The position numbers and the translations under genes were made by a program. A DNA stretch of 44,100 nt, taken from the NCBI GenBank assembly GCA_016124255.1, contig WGOB01000040.1:1-44100 (forward strand). The letters are read 5' to 3'. The notes under the pieces were generated by a model, which was not told the origin of the DNA, did no database searches, and worked only from the letters and a program-made list of their open reading frames with translations. The stretch comes from Alphaproteobacteria bacterium (GTDB lineage Bacteria; Pseudomonadota; Alphaproteobacteria; Caulobacterales; Aquidulcibacteraceae). Of this stretch, positions 24,661 to 33,227 are shown one piece after another. Position 1 is the first letter of the stretch. Every line of letters begins with the position of its first letter.

Positions 24661-25386
24661 CTAGATGATCAGCTTCTTCGGCACTTCTTCGACGTCGCCG
24701 ATCTTCAGCGTGCCGAGCGCGAACGGTCCGTATGCGGTGCGAATGAGCCGGTTCACCTTCAGCCCCAGCGATTCCAGCACGCGGCGCACTTCACGGTTCT
24801 TGCCTTCGCTGATGGAAATGTTGATCCACGCGTTGCCGCCCTGTTTGCGGTCAAGCTGCGCATCGATCGGGCCGTAGCGCACGCCCGCGATCTCCACGCC
24901 CTCGCGCAAGGCGTCCAGGTCGGCCTGCGCAACCGCCCCGAACGCGCGCGCGCGATAGCGCCGCACCAAGCCCGTTGACGGCAGTTCCAGGCGCCGGGCC
25001 AACGCGCCGTCATTGGTGAGCAGCAGCAGGCCTTCGCTGTTGAGATCGAGCCGGCCGACCGAGATCACGCGCGGCAGCGACAGCGGCAAGGTCTCGAACA
25101 CGGTCTTGCGGCCCTGGGGATCGCGGTGCGTCGTGACCAGCCCCGGCGGCTTGTGGTAGCGCCAGACCCGCGTCGGCGCCGCCGCGCGCACCCGCCGGCC
25201 GTCGACCGCGATCACGTCCTGCGCCGTCACGTTGAAGGCGGGGGAGGCGAGCACGCGCCCGTTCACGCTCACGCGGCCGGCGTCTATCAGCTTCTCCGCA
25301 TCCCGCCGCGAGCACACGCCGGCGCGCGCCAACGCCTTCGCGATCCGTTCGCCAGGAGGCGGCGCAGGGGGGGGCGGAGAGGGCAT
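24661..25386 (-). CDS. RluB/RsuA-type pseudouridine synthase
   Basis: 241 residues from ATG 25386; a TTG at 25422 is a less likely start. The S4 RNA-binding domain at the N-terminus (ARAGVCSRRDAEKLIDAGRVSVNG, about 15-60) is followed by the catalytic domain with RVISVGRLDLNSEGLLLLTNDG. The Asp in GRLDLNSEGLL is the nucleophile. The length and S4 domain fit rRNA pseudouridine synthases of the RsuA/RluB/RluE/RluF group; rluB is the most common alphaproteobacterial member, but the target uridine is not certain. The Pro-rich N-terminus is unusual but harmless. Confidence 0.9.
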   Translation of the reverse strand: MPSPPPPAPPPGERIAKALARAGVCSRRDAEKLIDAGRVSVNGRVLASPAFNVTAQDVIAVDGRRVRAAAPTRVWRYHKPPGLVTTHRDPQGRKTVFETLPLSLPRVISVGRLDLNSEGLLLLTNDGALARRLELPSTGLVRRYRARAFGAVAQADLDALREGVEIAGVRYGPIDAQLDRKQGGNAWINISISEGKNREVRRVLESLGLKVNRLIRTAYGPFALGTLKIGDVEEVPKKLII

Positions 25387-25393
25387 CGCAGGA

Positions 25394-25472
25394 GGCAGTA
25401 GGGCAGTACGGCGGTAGGGCAATAGGAATTGCAGCGCTATGTAAGTCCTACTGCCTTATTCCCTTACTGCCC
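25394..25472. repeat. GGCAGTAGGG-type short repeats, inverted
   Basis: In the gap between rluB and the next start, the left block GGCAGTAGGGCAGTACGG (25394-25411) continues with GGTAGGGCAATAGG. Its mirror is CCTACTGCCTTATTCCC and TTACTGCCC (25447-25472). It is an imperfect inverted repeat of a 9-10 bp unit. A long hairpin could form in the transcript. Non-coding. Confidence 0.65.
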
Positions 25473-25489
25473 TCGTGGCGGAGCAGCCC

Positions 25490-25804
25490 ATGTTCGCCGT
25501 CGTCTATCGCTGGAAGATCAAACCGGGCCTCGAAGCCAAGTTCGAAGAGGGCTGGCGCAAGGGCACCCGCGCCATCCGCCGCGACCTCGGCGGGCTCGGC
25601 TCGCGCCTGCACAAGATCGCCCCCGGAGAATATTTCGCCTACGCGCAATGGCCCGATCGCGCGCGCTTCGAGGAGAACCGCGCACAGCGCATGCCGTATG
25701 ACGATCCCGAGGCGCGCCGGCTCTATACCGATGCGCTGCAGGACAGCGAGGTTGAGACGCTCGTCGTCGGCGAGGTGCTCGACGATCTCCTGATCCAGCC
25801 ATGA
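25490..25804 (+). CDS. Antibiotic biosynthesis monooxygenase (ABM)-like small protein
   Basis: 104 residues from ATG 25490, chosen because GGCGGAG precedes it; an in-frame GTG at 25475 lacks a ribosome-binding site. The dimeric alpha-beta barrel pattern (FAVVYRWKIKPGLEAKFEEGW, then YFAYAQWPDRARFEE) fits ABM/YgiN-like proteins. Activity could be oxygenation of a quinol or heme-like substrate, or only ligand binding. The stop overlaps the tadA start (ATGA), so they are co-translated. Confidence 0.8.
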   Translation: MFAVVYRWKIKPGLEAKFEEGWRKGTRAIRRDLGGLGSRLHKIAPGEYFAYAQWPDRARFEENRAQRMPYDDPEARRLYTDALQDSEVETLVVGEVLDDLLIQP

Positions 25805-26256
25805 GCGACGCCGCGTACATGGACCGCGCGCTCGCCTGCGCGCGGCGCGCGGCGGATGCGGGCGAAACGCCCGTCGGCGCCGTGATCGTGGACGAAGCCG
25901 CCGGCGAAATCGTCGCTGAAGCGCACAACGCCCCGATCGGCCTGCATGATCCCACCGCGCACGCGGAAATCCTCGCGATCCGCGCCGCCGCCGCCGCGCT
26001 CGGCAATTATCGCCTGCGCGAGGGGCTCACGCTCTATGTGACGCTGGAGCCGTGCGCGATGTGCGCCGGCGCCATCGCCAACGCGCGCATCGCGCGTCTG
26101 GTCTACGGCGCCGATGACGAGAAGGGCGGCGCGGTCGCCCATGGTCCGCGGTTCTTCGAGCAGCCGACGTGCCATTGGCGCCCGGCGATCGCGTCGGGCG
26201 TCGCGGCGGCGGACTCCGCGGCGCTGCTCCGCGCGTTCTTCCGCGCCCGCCGCTAA
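25801..26256 (+). CDS. tadA: tRNA-specific adenosine deaminase
   Basis: 151 residues of the cytidine deaminase fold. H54-A-E56 and PCAMCAGAI with Cys85 and Cys88 are the zinc and proton-shuttle residues. The TadA-specific context (PVGAVIVDE, ARIARLVYGADDEKGGA) supports deamination of A34 in tRNA-Arg(ACG). The C-terminus is shorter in the region before FFRARR than some TadA but within family range. A guanine-deaminase paralogue is a less likely alternative. Overlaps the ABM-like gene (ATGA) and the convergent TsaC gene by 4 bp. Confidence 0.93.
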   Translation: MSDAAYMDRALACARRAADAGETPVGAVIVDEAAGEIVAEAHNAPIGLHDPTAHAEILAIRAAAAALGNYRLREGLTLYVTLEPCAMCAGAIANARIARLVYGADDEKGGAVAHGPRFFEQPTCHWRPAIASGVAAADSAALLRAFFRARR

Positions 26257-27188
26257 GCCGGACGAAACGCCGCCCGCTGAAGGCGGTCGTTGATCGCCTC
26301 GCCCAGGCCCGTGTGTGGGATCGGCGCGACGGCGATCGCCTCGGCGCCGGTCGCATCGAGCGCGCGCAGCATCGCGTAGAGATTGGCGGCCGCCTCCTCA
26401 AGATCGCCGCGCGCGGAGAGCGTGCGTTCTCCGTGTGCGTGCACGCCAAAGCCAAGATAAAGTTCGTCCGGGTGCGGCGCTTCGACGTTCAGCCGCAGCC
26501 GCGCGCGCGGTGCGTAATGGGCGCTGAGCATGCCGGGCGCGTCCACGCCATCTCCGGGCGCCGCCAGCGGCCCGGTGATCGCCTCGATGTCGCTGCGTGC
26601 GATCGCGCCGGGGCGCAGCAGCGTCCCGCGTCCGTCCGGCGCGATCGCGACGATGGTCGATTCAAGCCCAAGCCTTGAGGGGCCGCCATCGAGGATGAGA
26701 TCGACATCGTCGCCAAGATCGGCGGCGACATGCTGCGCCGTCGTCGGGCTCACGCGCCCGGAGCGATTGGCGCTCGGCGCCGCGAGCGGCGCCCCGAACG
26801 CTGCGATCAGCGCCTGCGCTGCTGGATGCGCCGGCGCGCGCACCGCGATCGTGGCGAGCCCGGCGCAGGCGAGATCGCACACGCGTCCGTCCGCGGCGCG
26901 GGGCGCAACGAGCGTCAGCGGGCCGGGCCAGAACGCGCGCGCCAGTTCTTCGGCCCGCGGATGAAACGCCGCCTCGCGCCGCGCGGCGCCAAGGTCCGGG
27001 ACGTGGGCGATCAGCGGATTGAAGTGCGGGCGCCCTTTCACCGCGAACAGATGCGCCACGGCGCGGGGGTTGGTCGCGTCCGCCGCGAGGCCGTAGACGG
27101 TTTCCGTCGGCATCGCGACAAGGCCGCCGCGCTGGAGGATCGTGGCCGCATCCGCGATCGCGGCGCCCTCGGCCAATGCGATCCTCAT
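26253..27188 (-). CDS. Threonylcarbamoyl-AMP synthase (Sua5/YrdC)
   Basis: 311 residues, the long Sua5 type. The N-terminal YrdC domain (about 1-205) starts GGLVAMPTETVYGLAADA with KGRPHFNPLIAHV. It also has ATIAVRAPAHPAAQALI, the signature of ATP- and threonine-dependent TC-AMP synthesis for tRNA t6A. After SAHYAPRARLRL comes a smaller Sua5 C-terminal domain. The long antisense-looking extension upstream to 28064 lies inside the cytochrome gene in another frame and is rejected. The start overlaps the cytochrome-gene stop as ATGA, completing a three-gene minus-strand operon. Confidence 0.94.
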   Translation of the reverse strand: MRIALAEGAAIADAATILQRGGLVAMPTETVYGLAADATNPRAVAHLFAVKGRPHFNPLIAHVPDLGAARREAAFHPRAEELARAFWPGPLTLVAPRAADGRVCDLACAGLATIAVRAPAHPAAQALIAAFGAPLAAPSANRSGRVSPTTAQHVAADLGDDVDLILDGGPSRLGLESTIVAIAPDGRGTLLRPGAIARSDIEAITGPLAAPGDGVDAPGMLSAHYAPRARLRLNVEAPHPDELYLGFGVHAHGERTLSARGDLEEAAANLYAMLRALDATGAEAIAVAPIPHTGLGEAINDRLQRAAFRPA

Positions 27189-28531
27189 CGCGTCGCGACA
27201 ATACGGACGTCGACCGTCACGTCGCGGCCGATGAAATCGAACCCCGGATCGGACTCCATGCCGAGATCGAAGACGTCGCGCTGGAGGGTGAAGCGTGCGG
27301 TCGCCTCGGCGCGACCGCCCGTGATCGCGAGCGTCACCGGGATCGAGACGCGTGCGCTGCGGCCTTTCACGGTCAGCGCGCCCTGGGCGGTGTAGGTGGC
27401 GCCGCTGCGCGCGAACTGCGACAGCACAAACGTCGCCTGCGGATGATTGTCGGGATCGAAGCCTTCGGCTGCGACAAGCGATTGCTGGATTTCCGGGACG
27501 CCGATGCTGGCGGACGCGGTCTCCACCACGAAGCGCGCCTCCGCCGCGGCCGGATTGGCGGGGTCGGCGCGAATTTCGCCACGCCAGCGTGCGAAGCGCC
27601 CGCGCGCCGGCGCGCCGGTCAACGAAGCGGCGAAATTGATCGCGCTCTCGTCCATGTCGATGGTCCAGAGCGGCGCGGGCGGCGCCGGCGCCGGCGCCGC
27701 TTCTTCCACTACCGTCGGCGCGGCCGGCGCCGCGACATCCTCCATCGGCGCGGCCGGCGCCGCGACATCCTCCATCGGCGCGGCGGGCGCGGCCTCTTCC
27801 TCTTGGATCTCCGCGACGATCGCGCTCTCGGCCTGCGCCACTGGCGTTTGCGCCGGGACCGGCATCGCCAACCGTGTCGCCACAAGCGCTGCGAGCGCCA
27901 CCGCAATCACGCCAAAGCCGCCCGCCAACGCCGCGCGGCGCCGCGGCTGGTTCTCGCTCGCGCGCAGCCCCGGGAGCATCCGCGCCAACACCTCGTCGCG
28001 ATCGAAGAGATGATGCTTCAGCGCCGCCGCCGCGTGCAGCGCCAGGAGCGCCAGCATCGCCCACACGAAAAGCGCGTGGGCCTCGCTGCCGGCGTCGGAG
28101 ACCTGCGCGCGCGTTTCGATCGGCGCTGCATCGAGACCGAAGAGATGGGGAACGGGAAAGAGCCCGAAATACACCGTCTGCACCGGCAGCGGGCGCCCGT
28201 CATTCCACTGCGTGGCGACGAACACCCAGCCTGAGAACGGAATCGCGATCATCAGCGCGTAGAAGGCCCAGTGCGTCGCGTGCGCGAGCGCCTTCTCCCA
28301 GTTCTTCATCGTGTCCGGCAGCGGGGGCGCGGGATGGCCGATCCGCCACGCCAGGCGCGCGAGGCTGAGCAGCAGCAACGTCAGCCCGATCGATTTGTGC
28401 AATTGATAGGCGCCGAACACGCCCTCCATCGTCCAGCCGATCGCGGCGTTGAGCACGATCGACGCCGCGATGGCCCAGTGCAGCAGGATCGCCACCGCCG
28501 CATAGCGCGACGGCGCGGGCGCCGCGCTCAT
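27185..28531 (-). CDS. Cytochrome b561 - YceI fusion protein
   Basis: 448 residues in two recognisable parts. Residues about 1-190 form a four-helix bacterial cytochrome b561 with heme-ligand candidates H18, H45, H87 and H166. A fifth hydrophobic segment follows (201-222). A Pro/Ala/Glu-rich spacer contains a perfect 10-residue duplication around APMEDVAAPA (near 251-270, encoded by a 30-bp tandem repeat). Residues about 288-448 are a YceI lipocalin-like domain that would lie in the periplasm. YceI proteins bind isoprenoid or quinone-like lipids, so the fusion suggests membrane electron transfer linked to lipid/quinone binding. ATGA overlaps on both sides. Confidence 0.9.
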   Translation of the reverse strand: MSAAPAPSRYAAVAILLHWAIAASIVLNAAIGWTMEGVFGAYQLHKSIGLTLLLLSLARLAWRIGHPAPPLPDTMKNWEKALAHATHWAFYALMIAIPFSGWVFVATQWNDGRPLPVQTVYFGLFPVPHLFGLDAAPIETRAQVSDAGSEAHALFVWAMLALLALHAAAALKHHLFDRDEVLARMLPGLRASENQPRRRAALAGGFGVIAVALAALVATRLAMPVPAQTPVAQAESAIVAEIQEEEAAPAAPMEDVAAPAAPMEDVAAPAAPTVVEEAAPAPAPPAPLWTIDMDESAINFAASLTGAPARGRFARWRGEIRADPANPAAAEARFVVETASASIGVPEIQQSLVAAEGFDPDNHPQATFVLSQFARSGATYTAQGALTVKGRSARVSIPVTLAITGGRAEATARFTLQRDVFDLGMESDPGFDFIGRDVTVDVRIVATR

Positions 28532-29184
28532 TGCTGCACGAACTCGGCGTCGACGATGATCTCCACAAGATCGCCGGTGAAAGTGTTGAACACGCCGCGC
28601 CCCACGTTCCAGTCGCGGCGATTGATGATGGCGCGCGCCGAAAACGCAAGCACGTACTTGCCGCCGCGCGGAATGAGCACACTGCGCCCGCCGTGGAACG
28701 TCGCCTCGAATGTCGCGGGACGGGTTTCGCCGTTCATGCTCAGCGCGCCCTCGATCAGCCCCGTCGTCGGTCCGGTGCGGGTGACGGCCGTTGAAACGAA
28801 GCGGATGAACGGCGCATCGTCCGCGCCCATCGCATCGGCGAGGCGTGCGTCGAAGTCGCGCGCGGCGGGATCGTCATAGACATTGGTCGAGACCGAAGCC
28901 GCCTCCACCTGCACGTCCAGCGCGGAATTTTCCGGCGCGGCGGGGTCGAAACGCAGCGTTCCCGCGATCCGGTCGAACCGCCCGACGAAGAGCCCAAGGC
29001 TTTGGTGCCGGATCCGCCAGACCACCGACGCATGCTGCGGATCGATCGCGTACGCGCCCGCCGGCGCCTCGGCGGGATCGAGCGCGACGTTCTCCCCCAA
29101 CGGCAGCCCGGGCGGGACCTGCGCGGGCGCGCTGAGCGGGAGCAGCGGCAAGAAGGCGGCGGCGGCAAGGAGACGTAGGCGCAT
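28528..29184 (-). CDS. YceI family periplasmic protein
   Basis: 218 residues with a signal peptide (about 1-21, ending SAPAQ). The YceI fold is marked by YAIDPQHASVVWRIRHQSLG, FVGRFDRIAGTLRFDP and, near the end, a FSARAIINRRDWNVG core. YceI proteins bind long isoprenoid chains. It is the first gene of the operon, directly upstream of the cytochrome b561-YceI fusion (ATGA overlap), so the two YceI domains may act together. The start is divergent from the acyl-CoA dehydrogenase gene. Confidence 0.93.
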   Translation of the reverse strand: MRLRLLAAAAFLPLLPLSAPAQVPPGLPLGENVALDPAEAPAGAYAIDPQHASVVWRIRHQSLGLFVGRFDRIAGTLRFDPAAPENSALDVQVEAASVSTNVYDDPAARDFDARLADAMGADDAPFIRFVSTAVTRTGPTTGLIEGALSMNGETRPATFEATFHGGRSVLIPRGGKYVLAFSARAIINRRDWNVGRGVFNTFTGDLVEIIVDAEFVQQ

Positions 29185-29270
29185 GCGTTCCTGCTACCAT
29201 GCCGGGCGCGTCCGTCACCGGCCTCGCGCAAACGTGTCCGGCGGCTATGGTGGGGCGCTGGAGGAGTCGC

Positions 29271-30932
29271 ATGAGTTACGTCGCGCCCGTCCGGGACATC
29301 CGCTTCGCACTGGAGCAGTGCGCGGGGCTTTGGTCCGCGTTCGATCTCGCCGCGGACCTCGACCCTGACACGCTCGCCGCGATCCTTGAAAGCGCCGGCG
29401 GCTTCGCGGCGGACACGCTCGCCCCGCTCAATCGCCCCGCGGACCTTGAAGGCGTGCGCCTGGAGGACGGCGCGGTCATCTCCGCGGCGGGGTTCAGGGC
29501 CGCCTACGAAGCGTTCGCCGCGGGCGGCTGGCTCTCGCTCGCCGCCGATCCGGCCTATGGCGGCCAGGGCCTTCCCGGCGCCGTCGCGCTCGCCGCGTTC
29601 GAGCCGATGCACGCGGCGAACATGAGCTTCGGCCTCTGCCCGATGCTGACGATGGGCGCGATCGAAGCGCTGCATCAGCATGGAACAGAACACCAGAAGC
29701 GCGCCTACCTTGCGCCGCTGGTCAGCGGCGCGTGGACCGGCACGATGAATCTGACCGAGCCGCAGGCGGGCTCCGATCTCGGCGCGCTCACGACCAAGGC
29801 CGTTCCCTCCGTAGACGGATCATTCCGCCTCACCGGGCAGAAGATCTTCATCACCTGGGGCGAGCACGACCTGACGGACAACATTATTCACCTCGTGCTT
29901 GCGCGCATGCCGGATGCGCCGGCGGGGTCGCGCGGGATTTCGCTCTTCCTCGCGCCAAAGATGCTGCCCGACGGGATGCGCAACGCGGTGCGCTGCATCG
30001 GCCTGGAGGAAAAGCTGGGCATCCATGCTTCGCCCACCTGCACGATGGCGTTCGAAGGCGCGACAGCGTGGCTCGTAGGGGCGGAAAATCGCGGCCTCTC
30101 GGCGATGTTCACGATGATGAATTCCGCGCGCCTCAATGTGGGGCTGGAAGGCGTCGCGATCGCGGACGCGGCCTATCAGAAGGCGCTCGCCTACGCCAAG
30201 ACGCGCGTGCAGGGCGGATCGCTGATCATTGCGCATCCCGATGTGCGCCGCATGCTGATCACGATGAAGGCCAAGACGCTCGCCGCGCGTGCGATCTGCT
30301 ACGCGACGGGGCTGGCGGCCGATTGCGCCGCGCGGCTGGAGGATGACGAAGCGCGCGCGGCCGCCAAAGCGCGCGAAGACCTGTTGACGCCGATTGCGAA
30401 GGCGTGGTCCACCGAGTGGGGCGTTGAAGCCGCCAGCCTCGGCGTGCAAGTGCACGGCGGCATGGGGTTCGTCGAAGAAGGCGGCGCGGCGCAATTCTAT
30501 CGCGACGCGCGCATCGCGCCGATCTACGAGGGCACGAACGGCATCCAGGCCATCGATCTCGTCGGGCGCAAGGTGCAGGCGGACAGCGGCGCGGCGATGC
30601 GCGCGCTGATCGCAGACGCGCAGCGCGAAGCGGACGGGGCGCCGCATCTCGCCGCCGCCGCCGATGCGCTGGCGGCGGCCACAGATTTCATCGTCGCCGC
30701 CGATCGGCGCGACGCGCTCGCGGGCGCGGCCGCGTACCTCAAACTTGCAGGCGATGTCGCCGGCGGCATGCTGCTTGCGCGCGGCGCACGCGCCAGCGGC
30801 GATCCGGAGAAAACGGCGCTGGCGGCGTTCTATGAAACGCAGGTGTTGTCGGCGGCGCCGGCGGCGCTTGGGCGCATCTACGCTGGCGCCCGCCAGCTCG
30901 ACGACGAGCGGCTTTTGGACCTTGCGCTATAA
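29271..30932 (+). CDS. Acyl-CoA dehydrogenase, long form with C-terminal extension
   Basis: 553-residue FAD flavoenzyme of the DmdC-like/PF12806-bearing group. ATG 29271 follows GGAGGAG. Core motifs are MNLTEPQAGSDLGAL, QKIFITWGEHDLTDNI and GVQVHGGMGFVEEGGAAQFYRD. The catalytic base Glu is in IAPIYEGTNGIQAIDL, close to the end of the standard domain. The extra ~110 residues at the C-terminus are the AcylCoA_DH extension. The family includes 3-methylmercaptopropionyl-CoA dehydrogenase; the substrate here is unknown. An upstream in-frame ATG at 29199 lacks a ribosome-binding site. Confidence 0.94.
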   Translation: MSYVAPVRDIRFALEQCAGLWSAFDLAADLDPDTLAAILESAGGFAADTLAPLNRPADLEGVRLEDGAVISAAGFRAAYEAFAAGGWLSLAADPAYGGQGLPGAVALAAFEPMHAANMSFGLCPMLTMGAIEALHQHGTEHQKRAYLAPLVSGAWTGTMNLTEPQAGSDLGALTTKAVPSVDGSFRLTGQKIFITWGEHDLTDNIIHLVLARMPDAPAGSRGISLFLAPKMLPDGMRNAVRCIGLEEKLGIHASPTCTMAFEGATAWLVGAENRGLSAMFTMMNSARLNVGLEGVAIADAAYQKALAYAKTRVQGGSLIIAHPDVRRMLITMKAKTLAARAICYATGLAADCAARLEDDEARAAAKAREDLLTPIAKAWSTEWGVEAASLGVQVHGGMGFVEEGGAAQFYRDARIAPIYEGTNGIQAIDLVGRKVQADSGAAMRALIADAQREADGAPHLAAAADALAAATDFIVAADRRDALAGAAAYLKLAGDVAGGMLLARGARASGDPEKTALAAFYETQVLSAAPAALGRIYAGARQLDDERLLDLAL

Positions 30933-31031
30933 CGTCGGGTGCATCGGGGCCGCGCCGACATGGCGACTTGGCGATAGTGGCCGCGCACGCCATGTGCTAG
31001 GCCAAGCTCACATCACACTGAGGAGACGCAC

Positions 31032-31697
31032 ATGTCGCTGCGCATCGGCGATGCCGCCCCCGATTTTGAAGCCGACACCACCAAGGGCCGGATCAAATTC
31101 CACGAATGGCTCGGATCGTCCTGGGGCATTCTGTTTTCGCACCCCAAGGACTTCACGCCCGTCTGCACCACCGAGCTCGGCGCGCTCGCCAAGCTTGAGC
31201 CGGACTTCGCCAAACGCGACGTGAAGGTGATCGGCCTCTCGGTCGATCCGGTCGATGATCACAATCGCTGGGTCGGCGACATCAAGGACGTGACCGGGTT
31301 CCTGCCGTCCTATCCGCTGATCGGCGATCACGATCTCAACGTCTCTAAACTCTACCACATGCTGCCGGCGGATGCAGGGTCGAGCGCGCAAGGGCGCACC
31401 GCCGCGACCAACCAGACCGTGCGCGTCGTCTACATCATCGGGCCCGACAAGCTCATCAAAGCGGCGCTCGTCTATCCGATGTCGAGTGGGCGCAATTTCG
31501 ACGAGGTGCTGCGCCTGGTGGATTCCTGCCAGCTCACCGCGCAGCACAAGGTCGCCACGCCGGCGAACTGGAAGAACGGCGAAGACGTGATCATCGTGCC
31601 CGCCGTCGGCGACGACGAAGCCAAGCAGCGCTTCCCGGACGGCTGGAAGACGCTGAAGCCCTACCTGCGCGTCGTGCCCCAGCCGAAGGCCAACTAG
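31032..31697 (+). CDS. 1-Cys peroxiredoxin (Prx6 family)
   Basis: 221 residues. PKDFTPVCTTELGAL holds the peroxidatic Cys45. SVDPVDDHNRWVGDI and the C-terminal domain (PANWKNGEDVIIVP) place it in the Prx6 group, which reduces hydrogen peroxide and organic peroxides. There is a second cysteine (DSCQLTAQHK) but not at a typical resolving position, so external reductant is expected. The TGAGGAG Shine-Dalgarno is clear. Confidence 0.95.
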   Translation: MSLRIGDAAPDFEADTTKGRIKFHEWLGSSWGILFSHPKDFTPVCTTELGALAKLEPDFAKRDVKVIGLSVDPVDDHNRWVGDIKDVTGFLPSYPLIGDHDLNVSKLYHMLPADAGSSAQGRTAATNQTVRVVYIIGPDKLIKAALVYPMSSGRNFDEVLRLVDSCQLTAQHKVATPANWKNGEDVIIVPAVGDDEAKQRFPDGWKTLKPYLRVVPQPKAN

Positions 31698-31831
31698 GGA
31701 TCAGGGACTAGGGCTAAGGGATCCGGAGGCTGGGTGAAGTCCTTCTCCCGCCCATGCGGGCGAAGGGCGGGCCCGCATCCCTCTTCCAGGGGCAGCATGC
31801 GCCGCGTAGACTCGCCCTCAAGGAGCAACCC
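31698..31831. repeat. Intergenic repeats before MBL-fold gene
   Basis: A run of AGGGACTAGGGCTAAGGGAT (a GGGNNTA-like microrepeat) is followed by a hairpin-prone stretch, CCCGCCCATGCGGGCG then GGGCGGGCCCGC. Short REP-like material; no coding sequence recognised. Confidence 0.45.
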
Positions 31832-32896
31832 ATGAGCGCGATGGACGGTCTGGAGGAGGCGGAGGCGCGCCCGAAGCTTGCCTATCCGTGCGGCGAGCCG
31901 CCGGCGGCGGGCGAGACGAAAGCGGTTGCGCCCGGCGTGCTCTGGGTGCGCATGCCGCTGCCGTTCGCGCTCAAATGGATCAATCTCTGGCTTCTGGAGG
32001 ACGGCGAGGGCTGGACCATCGTCGACACCGGCGTCGCGCTCGATGAATCGCGCACGCACTGGCGGGCGATCTTCGCCAGCCCGGCGCTTAAGGGGAAACC
32101 GGTCACGCGCGTGATCGTCACCCACATGCATCCCGATCACATCGGCCTCGCCGGCTGGATCACACGCAAATTCCAATGCCGGCTGTGGATCACGCGGCTC
32201 GAATACACGACCTGCCGCATGCTGGTCGCAGACACCGGCCGCGAGGCGCTGGACGAAGGCGAGCGCTTCTTCCGTGCTGCGGGCTGGAACGAGGATCAGC
32301 TCGATTCCTATCGCGTGCGCTTCGGCGGGTTCGGCAAGGGGGTCTCGCGGCTGCCCGACGCCTACCGCCGCCTCGAAGACGGCGACGCCGTCGAGATTGG
32401 CGCGCACACATGGCGCGTCATCACCGGCTGCGGCCATTCGCCGGAGCATGCATGCCTCTACAACGAAGCGCTCAACATTCTGATCTCCGGCGATCAGCTC
32501 TTGCCGCGCATCTCGTCAAACGTCTCCGTCTTCCCGACAGAACCTGAAGCCGATCCGCTCACGGATTGGCTGCGCTCCTGCGCCAAGCTCAAGGTCAACA
32601 TTCCGGGCGACGTGCTGGTGCTGCCGGCGCACAACGAGCCGTTCACCGGCGCCCACGCGCGGCTCGATGATCTGATCAACGGGCACGAGCGCGCGCTCTC
32701 GCGCCTCGAACAGCGCCTGGCCGAGCCCAAGCGGGCCGTCGACCTCTTCGGCGCCATCTTCGCGCGCAAGATCGACGACGATCTCATCGGCATGGCGACG
32801 GGCGAAACGATCGCGCATCTCAATTGCCTGATTGGGCGCGGGCGCGTGCGCGCGGCGTCCGGTCCTGATGGAGCAACCCTCTATGAACGCGCCTGA
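31832..32896 (+). CDS. MBL-fold metallo-hydrolase
   Basis: 354 residues. Zinc motif HMHPDH (98-103; H98, H100, D102, H103) sits in VTRVIVTHMHPDHIG, with later ligands expected in GCGHSPEHAC and SGDQLL. A C-terminal helical extension follows, as in the LACTB2-like/ABC hydrolase group. Substrates vary widely (thioesters, lactones, sulfur compounds), so none is assigned. The AAGGAG before ATG 31832 is good. The 3' end overlaps the next gene by 14 bp. Confidence 0.9.
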   Translation: MSAMDGLEEAEARPKLAYPCGEPPAAGETKAVAPGVLWVRMPLPFALKWINLWLLEDGEGWTIVDTGVALDESRTHWRAIFASPALKGKPVTRVIVTHMHPDHIGLAGWITRKFQCRLWITRLEYTTCRMLVADTGREALDEGERFFRAAGWNEDQLDSYRVRFGGFGKGVSRLPDAYRRLEDGDAVEIGAHTWRVITGCGHSPEHACLYNEALNILISGDQLLPRISSNVSVFPTEPEADPLTDWLRSCAKLKVNIPGDVLVLPAHNEPFTGAHARLDDLINGHERALSRLEQRLAEPKRAVDLFGAIFARKIDDDLIGMATGETIAHLNCLIGRGRVRAASGPDGATLYERA

Positions 32897-33203
32897 TCCG
32901 TCTGCGACAGAGAAGCCAAACCCCGAACGGCGCTCCAATTCTGCGCTCCTGTGCCTGTGCATCGGCATAGGGCTCATCTTCCTGGCGCAATTCCTCGGCG
33001 TCGGCGTCGCCTTCACCGCGGCGCTGTCGGGCGGCTCCCCGGTCGCCGTCGTCGGCGGTCTGGGCGCGTTCATCGGGATCATGTTCGCGGTCGTCGCCGG
33101 CGTGATCTTGTCGCTGATCGGCGGGATCTGGCTCGCCATCCGCGTCATCGCCGACCAGACCGGCGATAAAGAAGAGCGCCGCTACCGCAATGTCGAGCGG
33201 TGA
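32883..33203 (+). CDS. Small two-helix membrane protein
   Basis: 106 residues, starting inside the end of the MBL gene at ATG 32883 (GGAG at 9 nt). Two or three hydrophobic segments (about 21-42, 52-82) with conserved-looking Gly spacing and a polar basic tail (KEERRYRNVER). No family recognised. Probably inner-membrane and co-translated with the MBL enzyme. 24 bp upstream of the YbjQ-like gene. Confidence 0.72.
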   Translation: MNAPDPSATEKPNPERRSNSALLCLCIGIGLIFLAQFLGVGVAFTAALSGGSPVAVVGGLGAFIGIMFAVVAGVILSLIGGIWLAIRVIADQTGDKEERRYRNVER

Positions 33204-33227
33204 GTTTAAATCCTATTGGAGCTCTGC

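Noticed and set aside
26253-28064. 603-codon minus-strand frame including TsaC
   Set aside because: The upstream half is a frame-shifted reading of the cytochrome b561-YceI gene, which is well supported in its own frame.
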